Below the pieces are notes generated by a model. The model ran no database searches and had not been told where the DNA came from. It worked only from the letters and a program-made list of their open reading frames with translations. 64,000 nucleotides of DNA from Argopecten irradians (taxonomy: Eukaryota; Mollusca; Bivalvia; Pectinida; Pectinidae), in NCBI RefSeq assembly GCF_041381155.1, contig NC_091138.1, forward strand, positions 16,927,255 through 16,991,254, given 5' to 3'. The translations under genes and the position numbers were made by a program. Below are positions 35,391 to 46,382 of this stretch, one piece after another. Positions within the stretch are counted from its first letter, which is position 1; each line of letters starts with the position of its first letter.

Positions 35391-38135
35391 GATCACTAAA
35401 ATGGACGCTAAACGGACGCTTTGACTTTATTCTACAGTACTAATAGATCACTAAAATGGACGCTAAACGGACGCTTTGACTTTATTCTACACTGTAGTAT
35501 TTTCAGGACGGCAAACAGACATGATCACTTTATTCTAAATCACATGACTATAAAAGGACATCATACACTTATTACATGTTCGTGTCCCACTTATTTTATT
35601 ATAAAAGGACAATAATGAGACACGTTGGTCTTTTTATACACTAAATAATTCAAATGACGTCAAACAAACACACTTATTGTGTTACACTAGATAATTATCA
35701 AACGACGTTTAACAGACACTTATTGTGTAACACTAGATAATTATCAAACGACGTTTAACAGACACTTATTGTGTAACACTAGATAATTATCAAACGACGT
35801 TTAACAGACACTTATTGTGTAACACTAGATAATTATCAAACGACGTAACAGACACTTATTGTGTACACTAGATAATTATCAAACGACGTTTAACAGACAC
35901 TTATTGTGTAACACTAGATAATTATCAAACGACGTTTAACAGACATTTATTGTGTAACACTAGATAATTATCAAACGACGTTTAACAGACACTTATTGTG
36001 TTACACTAGATAATTATCAAACGACATTTAACAGACACTTATTGTGTAACACTAGATAATTATCAAACGACGTTTAACAGACACTTATTGTGTAACACTA
36101 GATAATTATCAAACGATTACATTAAGGTTTAACAGCACTTTGTGTACATAGATAATTATCAAACGACGTTAACAGACACTTATTGTGTAACACTAGATAA
36201 TTATCAAACGACGTTTAACAGACACTTTTGTGTAACACTAGATAATTATCAAACGACGTTTAACAGACACTTATTGTGTAACACTAGATAATTATCAAAC
36301 GACGTTTAACAGACACTTATTGTGTAACACTAGATAATTATCAAACGACGTTTAACAGACACTTATTGTGTAACACTAGATAATTATCAAACGACGTTTA
36401 ACAGACACTTATTGTGTTACACTAGATAATTATCAAACGACGTTTAACAGACACTTATTGTGTAACACTAGATAATTATCAAACGACGTTTAACAGACAC
36501 TTATTGTGTAACACTAGATAATTATCAAACGACGTTTAACAGACACTTATTGTGTAACACTAGATAATTATCAAACGACGTTTAACAGACACTTATTGTG
36601 TAACACTAGATAATTATCAAACGACGTTTAACAGACACTTATTGTGTAACACTAGATAATTATCAAACGACGTTTAACAGACACTTATTGTGTAACACTA
36701 GATAATTATCAAACGACGTGTAACAGACACTTATTGTGTAACACTAGATAATTATCAAACGACGTTTAACAGACACTTATTGTGTAACACTAGATAATTA
36801 TCAAACGACATGTAACAGACACTTATTGTGTAACACTAGATAATTATCAAACGACGTTTAACAGACACTTATTGTGTAACACTAGATAATTATCAAACGA
36901 CGTTTAACAGACACTTATTGTGTAACACTAGATAATTATCAAACGACGTTTAACAGACACTTATTGTGTAACACTAGATAATTATCAAACGACGTTTAAC
37001 AGACACTTATTGTGTAACACTAGATAATTATCAAACGACGTTTAACAGACACTTGTTGTGTAACACTAGATAATTATCAAACGACGTTTAACAGACACTT
37101 ATTGTGTAACACTAGATAATTATCAAACGACGTTTAACAGACACTTATTGTGTAACACTAGATAATTATCAAACGACGTTTAACAGACACTTATTGTAAC
37201 AGACACTTATTGTGTAACACTAGATAATTATCAAACGACGTTTAACAGACACTTATTGTGTAACACTAGATAATTATCAAACGACGTTTAACAGACACTT
37301 ATTGTGTAACACTAGATAATTATCAAACGACATTTATTGTGTAACACTAGACAATTATCAAACGACATGTAACAGACACTTATTGTGTAACACAGACAAT
37401 TATCAAACGACGTTTAACAGACACTTATTGTGTAACACTAGATAATTATCAAACGACGTTTAACAGACACTTATTGTGTTACACTAGATAATTATCAAAC
37501 GACGTTTAACAGACACTTATTGTGTAACACTAGATAATTATCAAACGACGTTTAACAGACACTTATTGTGTAACACTAGATAATTATCAAACGACGTTTA
37601 ACAGACACTTATTGTGTAACACTAGATAATTATCAAACGACGTTTAACAGACACACTAGATAATTATCAACGACTTAACAGACATTTTGTGTAACACTAG
37701 ATAATTATCAAACGACGTTTAACAGACATTTATTGTGTAACACTAGTTGATAATTATCAAACGACGTTTAACAGACACTTATTGTGTAACACTAGATAAT
37801 TATCAACGATTAACAGACATTATTGTGTAACACTAGATAATTATCAAACGACGTTTTAACAGACACTTATTGTGTAACACTAGACAATTATCAAACGACA
37901 TGTAACAGACATTTATTGTGTAACACTAGATAATTATCAAACGACGTTTAACAGACACTTATTGTGTAACACTAGACAATTATCAAACGACATGTAACAG
38001 ACACTTATTGTGTAACACTAGACAATTATCAAACGACATGTAACAGACATTTATTGTGTAACACTAGATAATTATCAAACGACGTTTAACAGACACTTAT
38101 TGTGTAACACTAGACAATTATCAAATGACGTCAAG
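35390..38135. repeat. 46-bp satellite array, about 53 copies, with diverged edges
   Basis: The core (about 35680-38130) repeats a 46-bp unit with AACACTAGATAATTATCAAA and CGACGTTTAACAGACACTTA. Most core copies are nearly identical. The left edge (35390-35680) has longer diverged units, including a 54-bp duplication with AATGGACGCTAAACGGACGC. The right edge carries GACAATTATC and GACATGTAAC variants, and related GACGTCAAGCAAACAC remnants reach to about 38250. Indel-rich patches occur near 36115-36165, 37310-37400 and 37650-37860. Confidence 0.96.
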
Positions 38136-38409
38136 CAAACACACTAATCTAAATAACAATAAGGATGACGAAGCAGACACATTTATTGTATATGAAATGA
38201 CGTCAAACATATATTGATTTTGTCCTACGAGAGATAATAAATTTAAAGGACGGTAAGCAGATTAGGTTGTTTATAAAATGGACGTCTGATAGTGTTCAAG
38301 GGCTATTTGAGTGGTCGATACGGGCAAGGTTAAGGTATATTTATTTGCCTCCTTTTTTGCAATTTCCAAATTCTCGTCGTGCAGTAGCAATGTACTGTAG
38401 GTCGATTAT

Positions 38410-38513
38410 TTTTCTCAGAGGACTCCGGCTGACATTTGCATCTAATTCATGTGCATGACACGTCCTGAAGGACCCTGTCTCTTATCAGAACGTACAGTAA
38501 AACAAACCAAACC
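38410..38513 (+). repeat. 3' half of a mollusc tRNA-derived SINE
   Basis: TTTCTCAGAGGACTCCGGCT, GACACGTCCT, then a tail TACAGTAAAACAAACCAAACC match the 3' part of the SINE family also found at 41561. The tRNA-like head is absent, so the copy is 5'-truncated. Confidence 0.6.
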
Positions 38514-38540
38514 AATCGGATTATATTCTACGCTCTGTGA

Positions 38541-38600
38541 TATATATATAATTGACGCCAGTGATATATATAATTGACGCAAGTGATATATAATTGACGC
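38541..38600. repeat. Short tandem repeat, about 22-bp unit
   Basis: GTGATATATATAATTGACGC occurs about three times in tandem with varying AT length. Confidence 0.8.
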
Positions 38601-41560
38601 CAAAAGAGTAACGCTCTCTATAGATGACCTGTACATAGTGACGGATATCAATGCGACCTGGACTCATTATATTAAACACAACAAAGTTCATTGTCATAAA
38701 ATTTTGATAAAATGCATTGTAAAGCGGATTGTGTAAGGGCTATTAAACCATACAGGGTGGCTATGATGGGAACTGTATTTAGCTTTAATGTAAATTGTTT
38801 TCGCATTTATAAAGTGTCAGTGAAGCTGTGTATAATCTCCGGACAGTAGGGTGGTAGTGTTTTAAACGTAACAGCAGCTGGGAGATTACCTTAGCATGAT
38901 ACATATACTACATGTATTTGTGGATATATAAAAATATATGTTTATAAAATCCTCTAAGAGAATTTGCGTAGCATACCAAATTGACGTTAATGTGCTTTAA
39001 TATTGTCATTCTCGTTTTAATATTCATTCATAAGAATTTTAACATCCAGCTTTCTTTTATTCATCATATATATATTTTAAATATCTATGTTTTACCTGTT
39101 TTAAAATTGTGTAAGTTATGTGTTTTCCAATCAATATGCCAAAGGCCATAATTAATCTTGTCAACTTAGATGTATTGATCAACTCATTTATCAAAAGAGA
39201 TTTTATCGATCACACGTTGTATATATGTTATACCGCCATACATTCCTTATTGATATACTTTATAATCTTAATATACAGCTGGATTGGCCTGGAGTTCAAG
39301 GTTAGCATACAGGATGTGGTGGGACGTCTGTCGTCAGTCCGTCCCTACGTCCGTCTGCCCAACAACTTCTCACTGTCGCTAACCAAATTGGGCAATAGTC
39401 ATACTTTGCCAATAAATTCCCCAGAAAAAGCCTTATCAAATTAAAAAAAGTAATGGTTTGACTTACATCGCAAGGTCAAGTTGGTTTAAATGTTTTAAAA
39501 TCTTTATTTGGTAGATGTCAGGAAAAGACGAGAAAACCTCCCTGTAGATAAAGGGAGATTATTCAGATTAAGTGAATCATTTTACCAGGTGATCGATATG
39601 AGTCCGACTAAAGCTATTTTATTTTGTAGAGACAGACTTAGTATCTTTCTTAAAATGAACCTGGTGTCTTTTCAATTTTGTTATGTTCATTAAAAGACCA
39701 AGCATTAGCATATCAATATACTAAAAATAGAATCGGCTCATTATAAGAGACTAGCTTTTCCGTCGATTGTACTTTTGTATGTGATTATTGCAGATTGACA
39801 AATCGGTTTTACTACCAGTCAAGGTTAAAGCATGTTTAGGTGGAATTAGGCCAGGCTGTATTGTCAGATAAGCATTGCTATGAGGAATAAATATACTGTT
39901 TTATCATGTGTATGTATGTTTTTTGTCATGTATATTTTACAGACTAGCTATATATACTGAATGACACGATATATACATTTACGTTATTTATATATAAGCT
40001 AATAGTAAATCAATAGCAATTTCTTATAGACAAAATAAAAACCAAATAAAACCTAGAATATATATATATATTTACAGACATTCTTTATTTCCTCCTTCAA
40101 GGAGATTCTGTGTCATTTTACATAATAATAGTAACATTATATTAGAGTGTGAAACTATAACATACAATATTATAATATACAATATATTTTCCAAATGCAT
40201 CTCTTATTAAGCCTATCCATTATGTTTTACATTGATAGAATACATATATAAATAATAATAATATACAAATACACATTACTTATTTGTTTACACAAATTAC
40301 AACACTTGTATAAAGTATTATAATATAGTTTCCAAACGCATCTCATATTCAGCTAATTCATTATTTAACTATAATAATTCACTTATTTAAACAATAGTTG
40401 AATAAAAAACAAATACATTTTACTTGTTATTTTATACAAATTACAAGTAATACAATATAAACAATATGAAAATGTTAAGATGTTAAATTTATAATTATTT
40501 ATTAATAAGTAAGATTATTTTCTAATGTACGATGGTTGACAAATGAAGTTTAAGCCATATTTGTTATAAAACAATTTGTATTTAGCGTAAGAATGATAAG
40601 TCAAAAGTCAAACGAGACTTTTCATTCGATAGGGCACCGTGAAGGGAGGTTCCTGACTTATTGCACATATGTACATCACGCAAGTATAAAGTGGGGAGTT
40701 GCTCCCGTCTGTGATCCATTTATATTTACCTACTTTCCCAATTCGCGCATGGAATTCGTTTGTGTTCGCTTCACCTACGTTTTTGACCCAACATTTTGTT
40801 CAGATCAATTTAATTTGAGCATTGTGGGAGGTCACTAAAGTTCAACACTACTATACTGTCGTTACAAAATTCGACCGGGCCGGTTCAAAATACAGAAAGA
40901 TGGAATTTCCATTATAATTATTTTATTTGACACATTTGCACAATAACTGATTTATATATATTACTTAGTAAGGTATCTGACACGTCTTAAATATGTATTT
41001 TACTCAAATTTACATGGTTTATTTAGGTTCATGTCCCTTTAATAAAAAAACTTTTAAGCAAATACAGATACATATAAGACATTTTTCAGAAATACAAAAC
41101 AATACAAGCGATTTTCAGCATAAAAATATCCATCCACCATTTTTGTATGTATCTATAGATACATATTAGATATTTAAGCACTTATAAATGTAAATACAAT
41201 ATTGATTGATTGATTGATTGATGTACAGATCCATGGGGATCATTTGTAGCATGCTGACACTAATAGAAGATTACTGAATACGGATTCATTTAAATATTAT
41301 ACCGCCAATTTCAATGAAGTTTTGCAGAATTTCCTCCTATCTTGGACGATCAAATATCTTTCCTCTCCAAGGAGCTCCAGGGTTAGTGCTAATTCATTTC
41401 TTTTAAGTTTTGTCATAATGCGCGTCTTGCGAGGGATGTCGAGTTCGCGGAGTCTTAAAAAGTTAAAAAAAATTCAGTAAGAATTTCAATAAGTTACAAA
41501 TTCGCACTCAGATCGTCAGGTCTAAATGATTAAATCAGCTCGATGTTTCCCTCTGGGAGT
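38601..41560. other. AT-rich non-coding region
   Basis: No gene recognised. A stretch near 39270-39480 with CTGTCGTCAGTCCGTCCC and AACTTCTCACTGTCGCTA looks like a fragment of a dispersed foldback repeat. A GATT microsatellite lies at about 41195-41222. Confidence 0.45.
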
Positions 41561-41767
41561 AGGCGCGGTGGTCGGGTGCTTGGTTAGTTGAGCGACATAT
41601 TACCAATAGCCTCCCACCTCTGTGGTTCGAGTTCGAATCCCATATGGATTACTTATGATCATGTACTGACCATAGGTATGATGCCTTTCTCCGGCTACTC
41701 TGTCTTTCTTCCACCCCATAAACATGACAAGACTGGCTGTTGACCGGGCACAAAATACAAACAAAAT
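41561..41767 (+). repeat. tRNA-derived SINE, near full length
   Basis: An A-box-like GCGCGGTGGTCGGGTGCTTG is followed about 60 bp later by a good B box, GTTCGAGTTCGAATCCC. A conserved middle follows (CATGTACTGACCATAGGT, TTTCTCCGGCTACTC, TTCTTCCACC) and a tail, CACAAAATACAAACAAAA. The order matches the common mollusc tRNA-derived SINE architecture. It is not a functional tRNA gene. Confidence 0.75.
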
Positions 41768-42861
41768 GATTGGTGCTCAGATCCCAAGAAATAATTAGTT
41801 TACAAGGCGAATATGGTCACACTCAGTTGTTCGTATAAGCATATACAGTGAAAAGATGAATGGAAAGGGCAAAATGCCATTTGGTCTAGAATGAATAACG
41901 TTGTGTTGTGGCGAGAATGTCGTCGGAGTTATCGCCCTTCATACGGAAACGATAGACAAATATTTATATTTATCGCAACATTTTGAACTGATCTTTGAAG
42001 AGCGTTTTGCTTTATTTTATATCGTTTAAATGATATTTAGGGGTCAGACTTGGCATTTTTCTTAAAGTTGTTCAAATACTTTACGATCCAATGCACAGTT
42101 TGTTTTGATGTGATTCTGATGATCATGATAACTTTAAAAAAATCAGCTACAAATTGAAAAAAACTTTCTGGAGATCGGAGTCGTTATCAAAGTCTCGCGA
42201 TTTTGTGAAGTACATGGTCATAGTGTCATCGACATTTGAACCACAGATATGATATTCTTAACTATAGGAGTCTCGAGTCACACACTATCATACACGTGTC
42301 CTACAAACTTGATGTCGGAGAACTTGCGACTGAGAAATCAAGGCTTTATATACAACTGTAATGAGGGTTTTGATTCACTTTTTTCCTATTGGGGTCTGGA
42401 GTTTGTGTTATTGTCAACTGAGACTAAGACTTGACAAAACTGAAGACTGGACAAGAGAAAAAATGAGTCAAATGAGGCTCGAGCACAGACCACAGGTCAC
42501 GTGTGACTAAACCAACATTAAAATGTAGATATAATTGATCTAAGTACTATTGTCTTAGTAAATATGTCAAATTGTTATTTGCATATAAATTAATGAATTG
42601 TACATGATACATTTTTGTAAAAATAATTTTAGTTCCATTCATGTTTGGATAGAATTAACACGTTTGTCCGGTTTTGCCCATCCTCGATGACGTATACAGG
42701 ATGCCAGTCATTCATTTACATATACTACCATATAAGTATTGTAATACGTCTAATGTGTCAAAACTGTCGGGATGTTAATATTATCTATGAGATTACGTCA
42801 GAGCCATGCGGGACATAATCACTTGTTTACCACCGTAGACTGTAGTTAATATAAAAAGTAT
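41768..42861. other. Non-coding region
   Basis: No gene or repeat recognised. Confidence 0.45.
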
Positions 42862-42870
42862 CAGTAGTTC

Positions 42871-43187
42871 CATCCTCGATATTCCAGGGGTTCCGATCAC
42901 TTACGATCTCTACACCCCTGGACTATCTCATAGTAAAACTGGAGGCAACAGAATAGAACAGGTAACTTAGTCATTTGATGTACATCAAAAGAGCCGTATA
43001 ACGGTACACTGTGGTTGACTGTGTGGCTTTGATGTTAGGCGTCGCTCTCTCTGTAGTCTTCAAATGAAATATTTGCTAGCCTGTGATTGGTCAAATGTTT
43101 TCCGCTGAGCTGCCTTCAATTTCACTGTGAGATAGTCCAGGGGTGTAGAGATCGTAAGTGATCGGAAGCCCTGGAGTATCGAGGATG
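42871..43187. mobile_element. Non-autonomous DNA transposon with long TIRs and 9-bp TSD, copy 2
   Basis: Same family as 14746-15059 but opposite internal orientation: both tips read CATCCTCGATATTCC / GTATCGAGGATG, and the middle is the reverse complement of copy 1. The element is 317 bp. It is flanked by a perfect 9-bp duplication, CAGTAGTTC (42862-42870 and 43188-43196). The high identity between copies indicates recent activity of the family. Confidence 0.9.
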
Positions 43188-43196
43188 CAGTAGTTC

Positions 43197-44598
43197 AAAA
43201 GGTGTCTTTATAACCAAGGGGAGTTACTCAGTGCAACTAAATTAAAGGTTCACTGACAAAGTCATTCACAATACAATTAAATGTAGATCGATGATACTGT
43301 TACACCCACTTAACATGGATAAGCAAAATAGACAAATTGTACTGGCTCTTTTGTTGATATAGTTCTTCTAGTTCTAATGCAAAAAAAATACAGTATGCTT
43401 GTATTATTTCATTCCTTAGTGTATTCTTATTATGGTTGTTTTTTCATTGACCTATTTAAAAGGAGAAAAAAAACCCACGAAGACTAAGTTGATGTCAATG
43501 GCTCTTCACTTTTAAAGTGATAAGATGAGACCTATTCACACACACGCATATAACAACCTTCACTGATATTACAGAATAAAGTTACCATTGATAAAACAAC
43601 CCATGTCAGCTGATAAGGTCTAGATGCGAATAGTATCTGCCGCCTCTTGGTCAATTTACTCGCCATGTTTTTTTCTGACTGTCCTTGTCTGGACAATAGG
43701 CCGTAAATGACATGTCAGAGACCCGATAACAAAGAGGGCACAAGTTCCTGTCTGACACCCTATACGTAATGATCAGTGTGGCGCAACGTGCTTCTAAGGC
43801 TTATTGGTCGAATGCTTTAAACAATTTCCTGTTTTTGGAATCCAGTGTCTGTCATTGATCACAAACTGTGGTTATTACTGATGTGTGGGGCTAAACGAAG
43901 CTGTGTCTGTCTACAAAACAATGATCTGTGTTTTGTCTATGTTAGTGCCGGCATCTTTACACAAAAAAAAACCCAACATATTTACAAGATTAATTTAAAT
44001 ACGTCATTTTTCTTACCTTTTTCGTTGTTAGGTTGAAGATGCATGTCTGTGGTAGTAAATGTGCTATCATTGAAAAAGCGGTCATTTCGTGACTGAATTA
44101 AATGTTAATATTATCAAGTAAGGCCTTTTCAGTTGTGTGTCCCTTATATACGATTTTTAGATCAACTTCAGGTTTTTGAACCACTGATCTTGCCTGACAT
44201 TTTGTCTGTTCCTCATGACGATACCGTTATGTTGGTGCTGCTACAGACTTTCTCACGTTGACTACCATAGTTTAAACTACTTCTTAAGAAATACTATATT
44301 ATAACATATACTACTGCTGACTGTAGTATGCTAATCTTATGAGAACGCCCTCAAAATGTCATTGGTTGTTCCGTATTATATATCACGATTCCATGTATAC
44401 CACCCTTGTAAACCTGATGGCATTGACCGTGCCAGTTGTCGTATGAATTACTACAAAATTCAATTGTATTTTTCCTACCAGGTGTAAGATACTGTCGTAT
44501 CACAACCCTCTTTAGCCATTGTCACCTATCCTAAAATAATTTCCATCAATGATGTGCTTGTATCTAGAATTAAAAACTGGTTTGTTTATTTTTGCAGG
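43197..44598. other. Upstream non-coding region of the 44.6-kb gene
   Basis: No coding exon recognised. A likely 3' splice site (TTTATTTTTGCAG) ends at 44597, so part of this is probably a 5' UTR intron. Confidence 0.45.
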
Positions 44599-44627
44599 TA
44601 CTGGATGCGTGACAAAAGAGCGGAGAA

Positions 44628-46382
44628 ATGAGGTAAATGACTACTTATTGTTTCGAGATCAAATGTAGTCAAACACCGGTAGAAAACAATATGATCGTCA
44701 ATAAAATTAAGGGAAACCGTTTGATCTATTCAAATGAGAAAATATACTCTATATTATCATATACATATATTATGTATACCTAGACATTTAGTGTCACCAC
44801 ATATCCCTGACATGATTCGAAGAGCTAATAAAAAGATAATATTCTACATATTTGATCTTTTCTTTACAGCATCTGTCGGCAGATTTGCCGGAAGGCGTTG
44901 CGCGGCTGTCTAAGAGTCCCCGGATGTAAGCCGGTGTGCTACAGGTGCCTTCGGCCTGTTTGTTACGGAGTATCTGACAGCGAGGACGATGACGACGGTA
45001 GTGAAAAGGAAGATGGTCATTTTTTCAGCAACATACACCACACCGAAGGAGCTCCATTCGAAGAGGTTCCTCTGAGAGAACAAGCTTCCACGGAAACATC
45101 AGCAGTCGTTGAATACTACAATGACGTCAGCTTTTTAACTCCGCCTCCATGGCAAGTTGATAAATCTCAAGTTAAGAATGAACCCCGTGATTATGCAAAT
45201 GTTTTAAGTACAGACGACATGCAAGCACTCCCGAGCATATCGAATGAAGAGTATACGTTGTGCTTTTCTGAAGAACGTCAATGTTTAACTTCCCATGACT
45301 ATGTAAATATGGCGGCTGAGCGTTACATCGACGTCACAGGTGTTGAACCGGACGTTCCGACAACTTCCGCTCATCAGTATCACAATATTGATCAGGTTCA
45401 GATAACGTCGAAGACTGGGGTGGACCGAAGTCACGTGGATGCTTTGTTGAATCAGAACCAGGGATTCCCAATACAGGACAGCGTTAATTGTCCTGATCTG
45501 GTCATTTCAAACGAACCAGTCTGTAATGGAACCTGTGTCAAGAGAACTGAAGCTCTAGACACAACTAGTTTTCAAAGTTGCAAGGAAGAAGCTAAAACAG
45601 CGATTTCGAATGACCTCGAGACGGGTCTTTATGATGAACAATGCTCTAATGAAGCTAGTCACATGTCTAATATAGAACAGGATGAGTTGGCTAAGAGTAA
45701 TAATTCATTGGTGGTCAAAGAAATGTCAGATGATAAAAAGTGTGAGTCACTGGTGAAAGAGAACTGTACGGATGATAAGAAATGCGAGATTAGCGAAGAT
45801 AGTAAGAAATGTGAGTCATTGGTTACCATAAATGACTCAAACGTCAAGACAAGCGAGTCATTGGTGAATTTGGAAAGCAATGATTGTAAGAACAGCGAGT
45901 CATTGGTGGTTGCGGGAAGCAAGGATTGTAAGAACAGCGAGTCATTGGTGGTTGCGGGAAGCAAGGATTGTAAGACATGTGAGTCACTTGTTGACCTGAA
46001 CAGCATTAATAATAATACAACATGTGAGTCTTTAGAGGTCAACAGTAACAAGGATACTAGTACATGTGAATCATCGGTGACCTTGGACGGTGGGGACGAT
46101 GAAATCGACTGTTCAGACAACTCGTCAGTGGGTCGAGAGGAGGAAGTGTCTCCTGTTTCGTTATGTAATGATGATCACATTGTGGAGAATGGCTGCGAGT
46201 CTACAACAGTGACACGTCCGGATGACAGGGGTTGTAAGTTAATAAGCAGCGATGTGACTGTTGAAGAAATAGGCAACGATGATAATTCCTCGTCCTCTAG
46301 TGATGCTAGTGTCAGATTCACAAACGAGGATATTTCCTCGGATAAATCACAGACATTGATCATGTTAGAAACCGATGTGTAG
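44628..46382 (+). CDS. Unrecognised acidic protein with Cys-rich N-terminus and ESLV repeats
   Basis: Two exons join in frame: 44628-44632 (ATGAG, followed by donor GTAAATG) and 44870-46382 (after TTTTCTTTACAG), giving 505 residues. A TTG further inside was set aside because the splice supplies a proper Met. The N-terminus is strikingly Cys- and Arg-rich (ICRQICRKALRGC, PGCKPVCYRCLRPVCYG), suitable for palmitoylation or metal binding. An acidic run, SDSEDDDDGSEKED, follows. The long body is hydrophilic and probably disordered. Residues about 288-405 hold some eight diverged copies of a short motif, [KT][CS]ESLV preceded by DxK/DCK, including two near-identical copies of SKDCKNSESLVVAG. The C-terminal part is Asp/Ser-rich (DDNSSSSSDAS). 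There is no signal peptide or membrane span. The family is unknown to me; the ORF length and exact splice fit make a real gene likely. Confidence 0.75.

Noticed and set aside
19803-38135. CRISPR-like arrays
   Set aside because: Repeats are contiguous with no unique spacers, in clearly eukaryotic DNA.
41561-41640. Possible tRNA gene
   Set aside because: The boxes are followed by a typical SINE body and tail, and the cloverleaf is not intact.
45659-46120. Minus-strand 153-codon frame inside the 44.6-kb gene
   Set aside because: It is antisense to a well-supported spliced plus-strand frame and reflects that frame's repeat.
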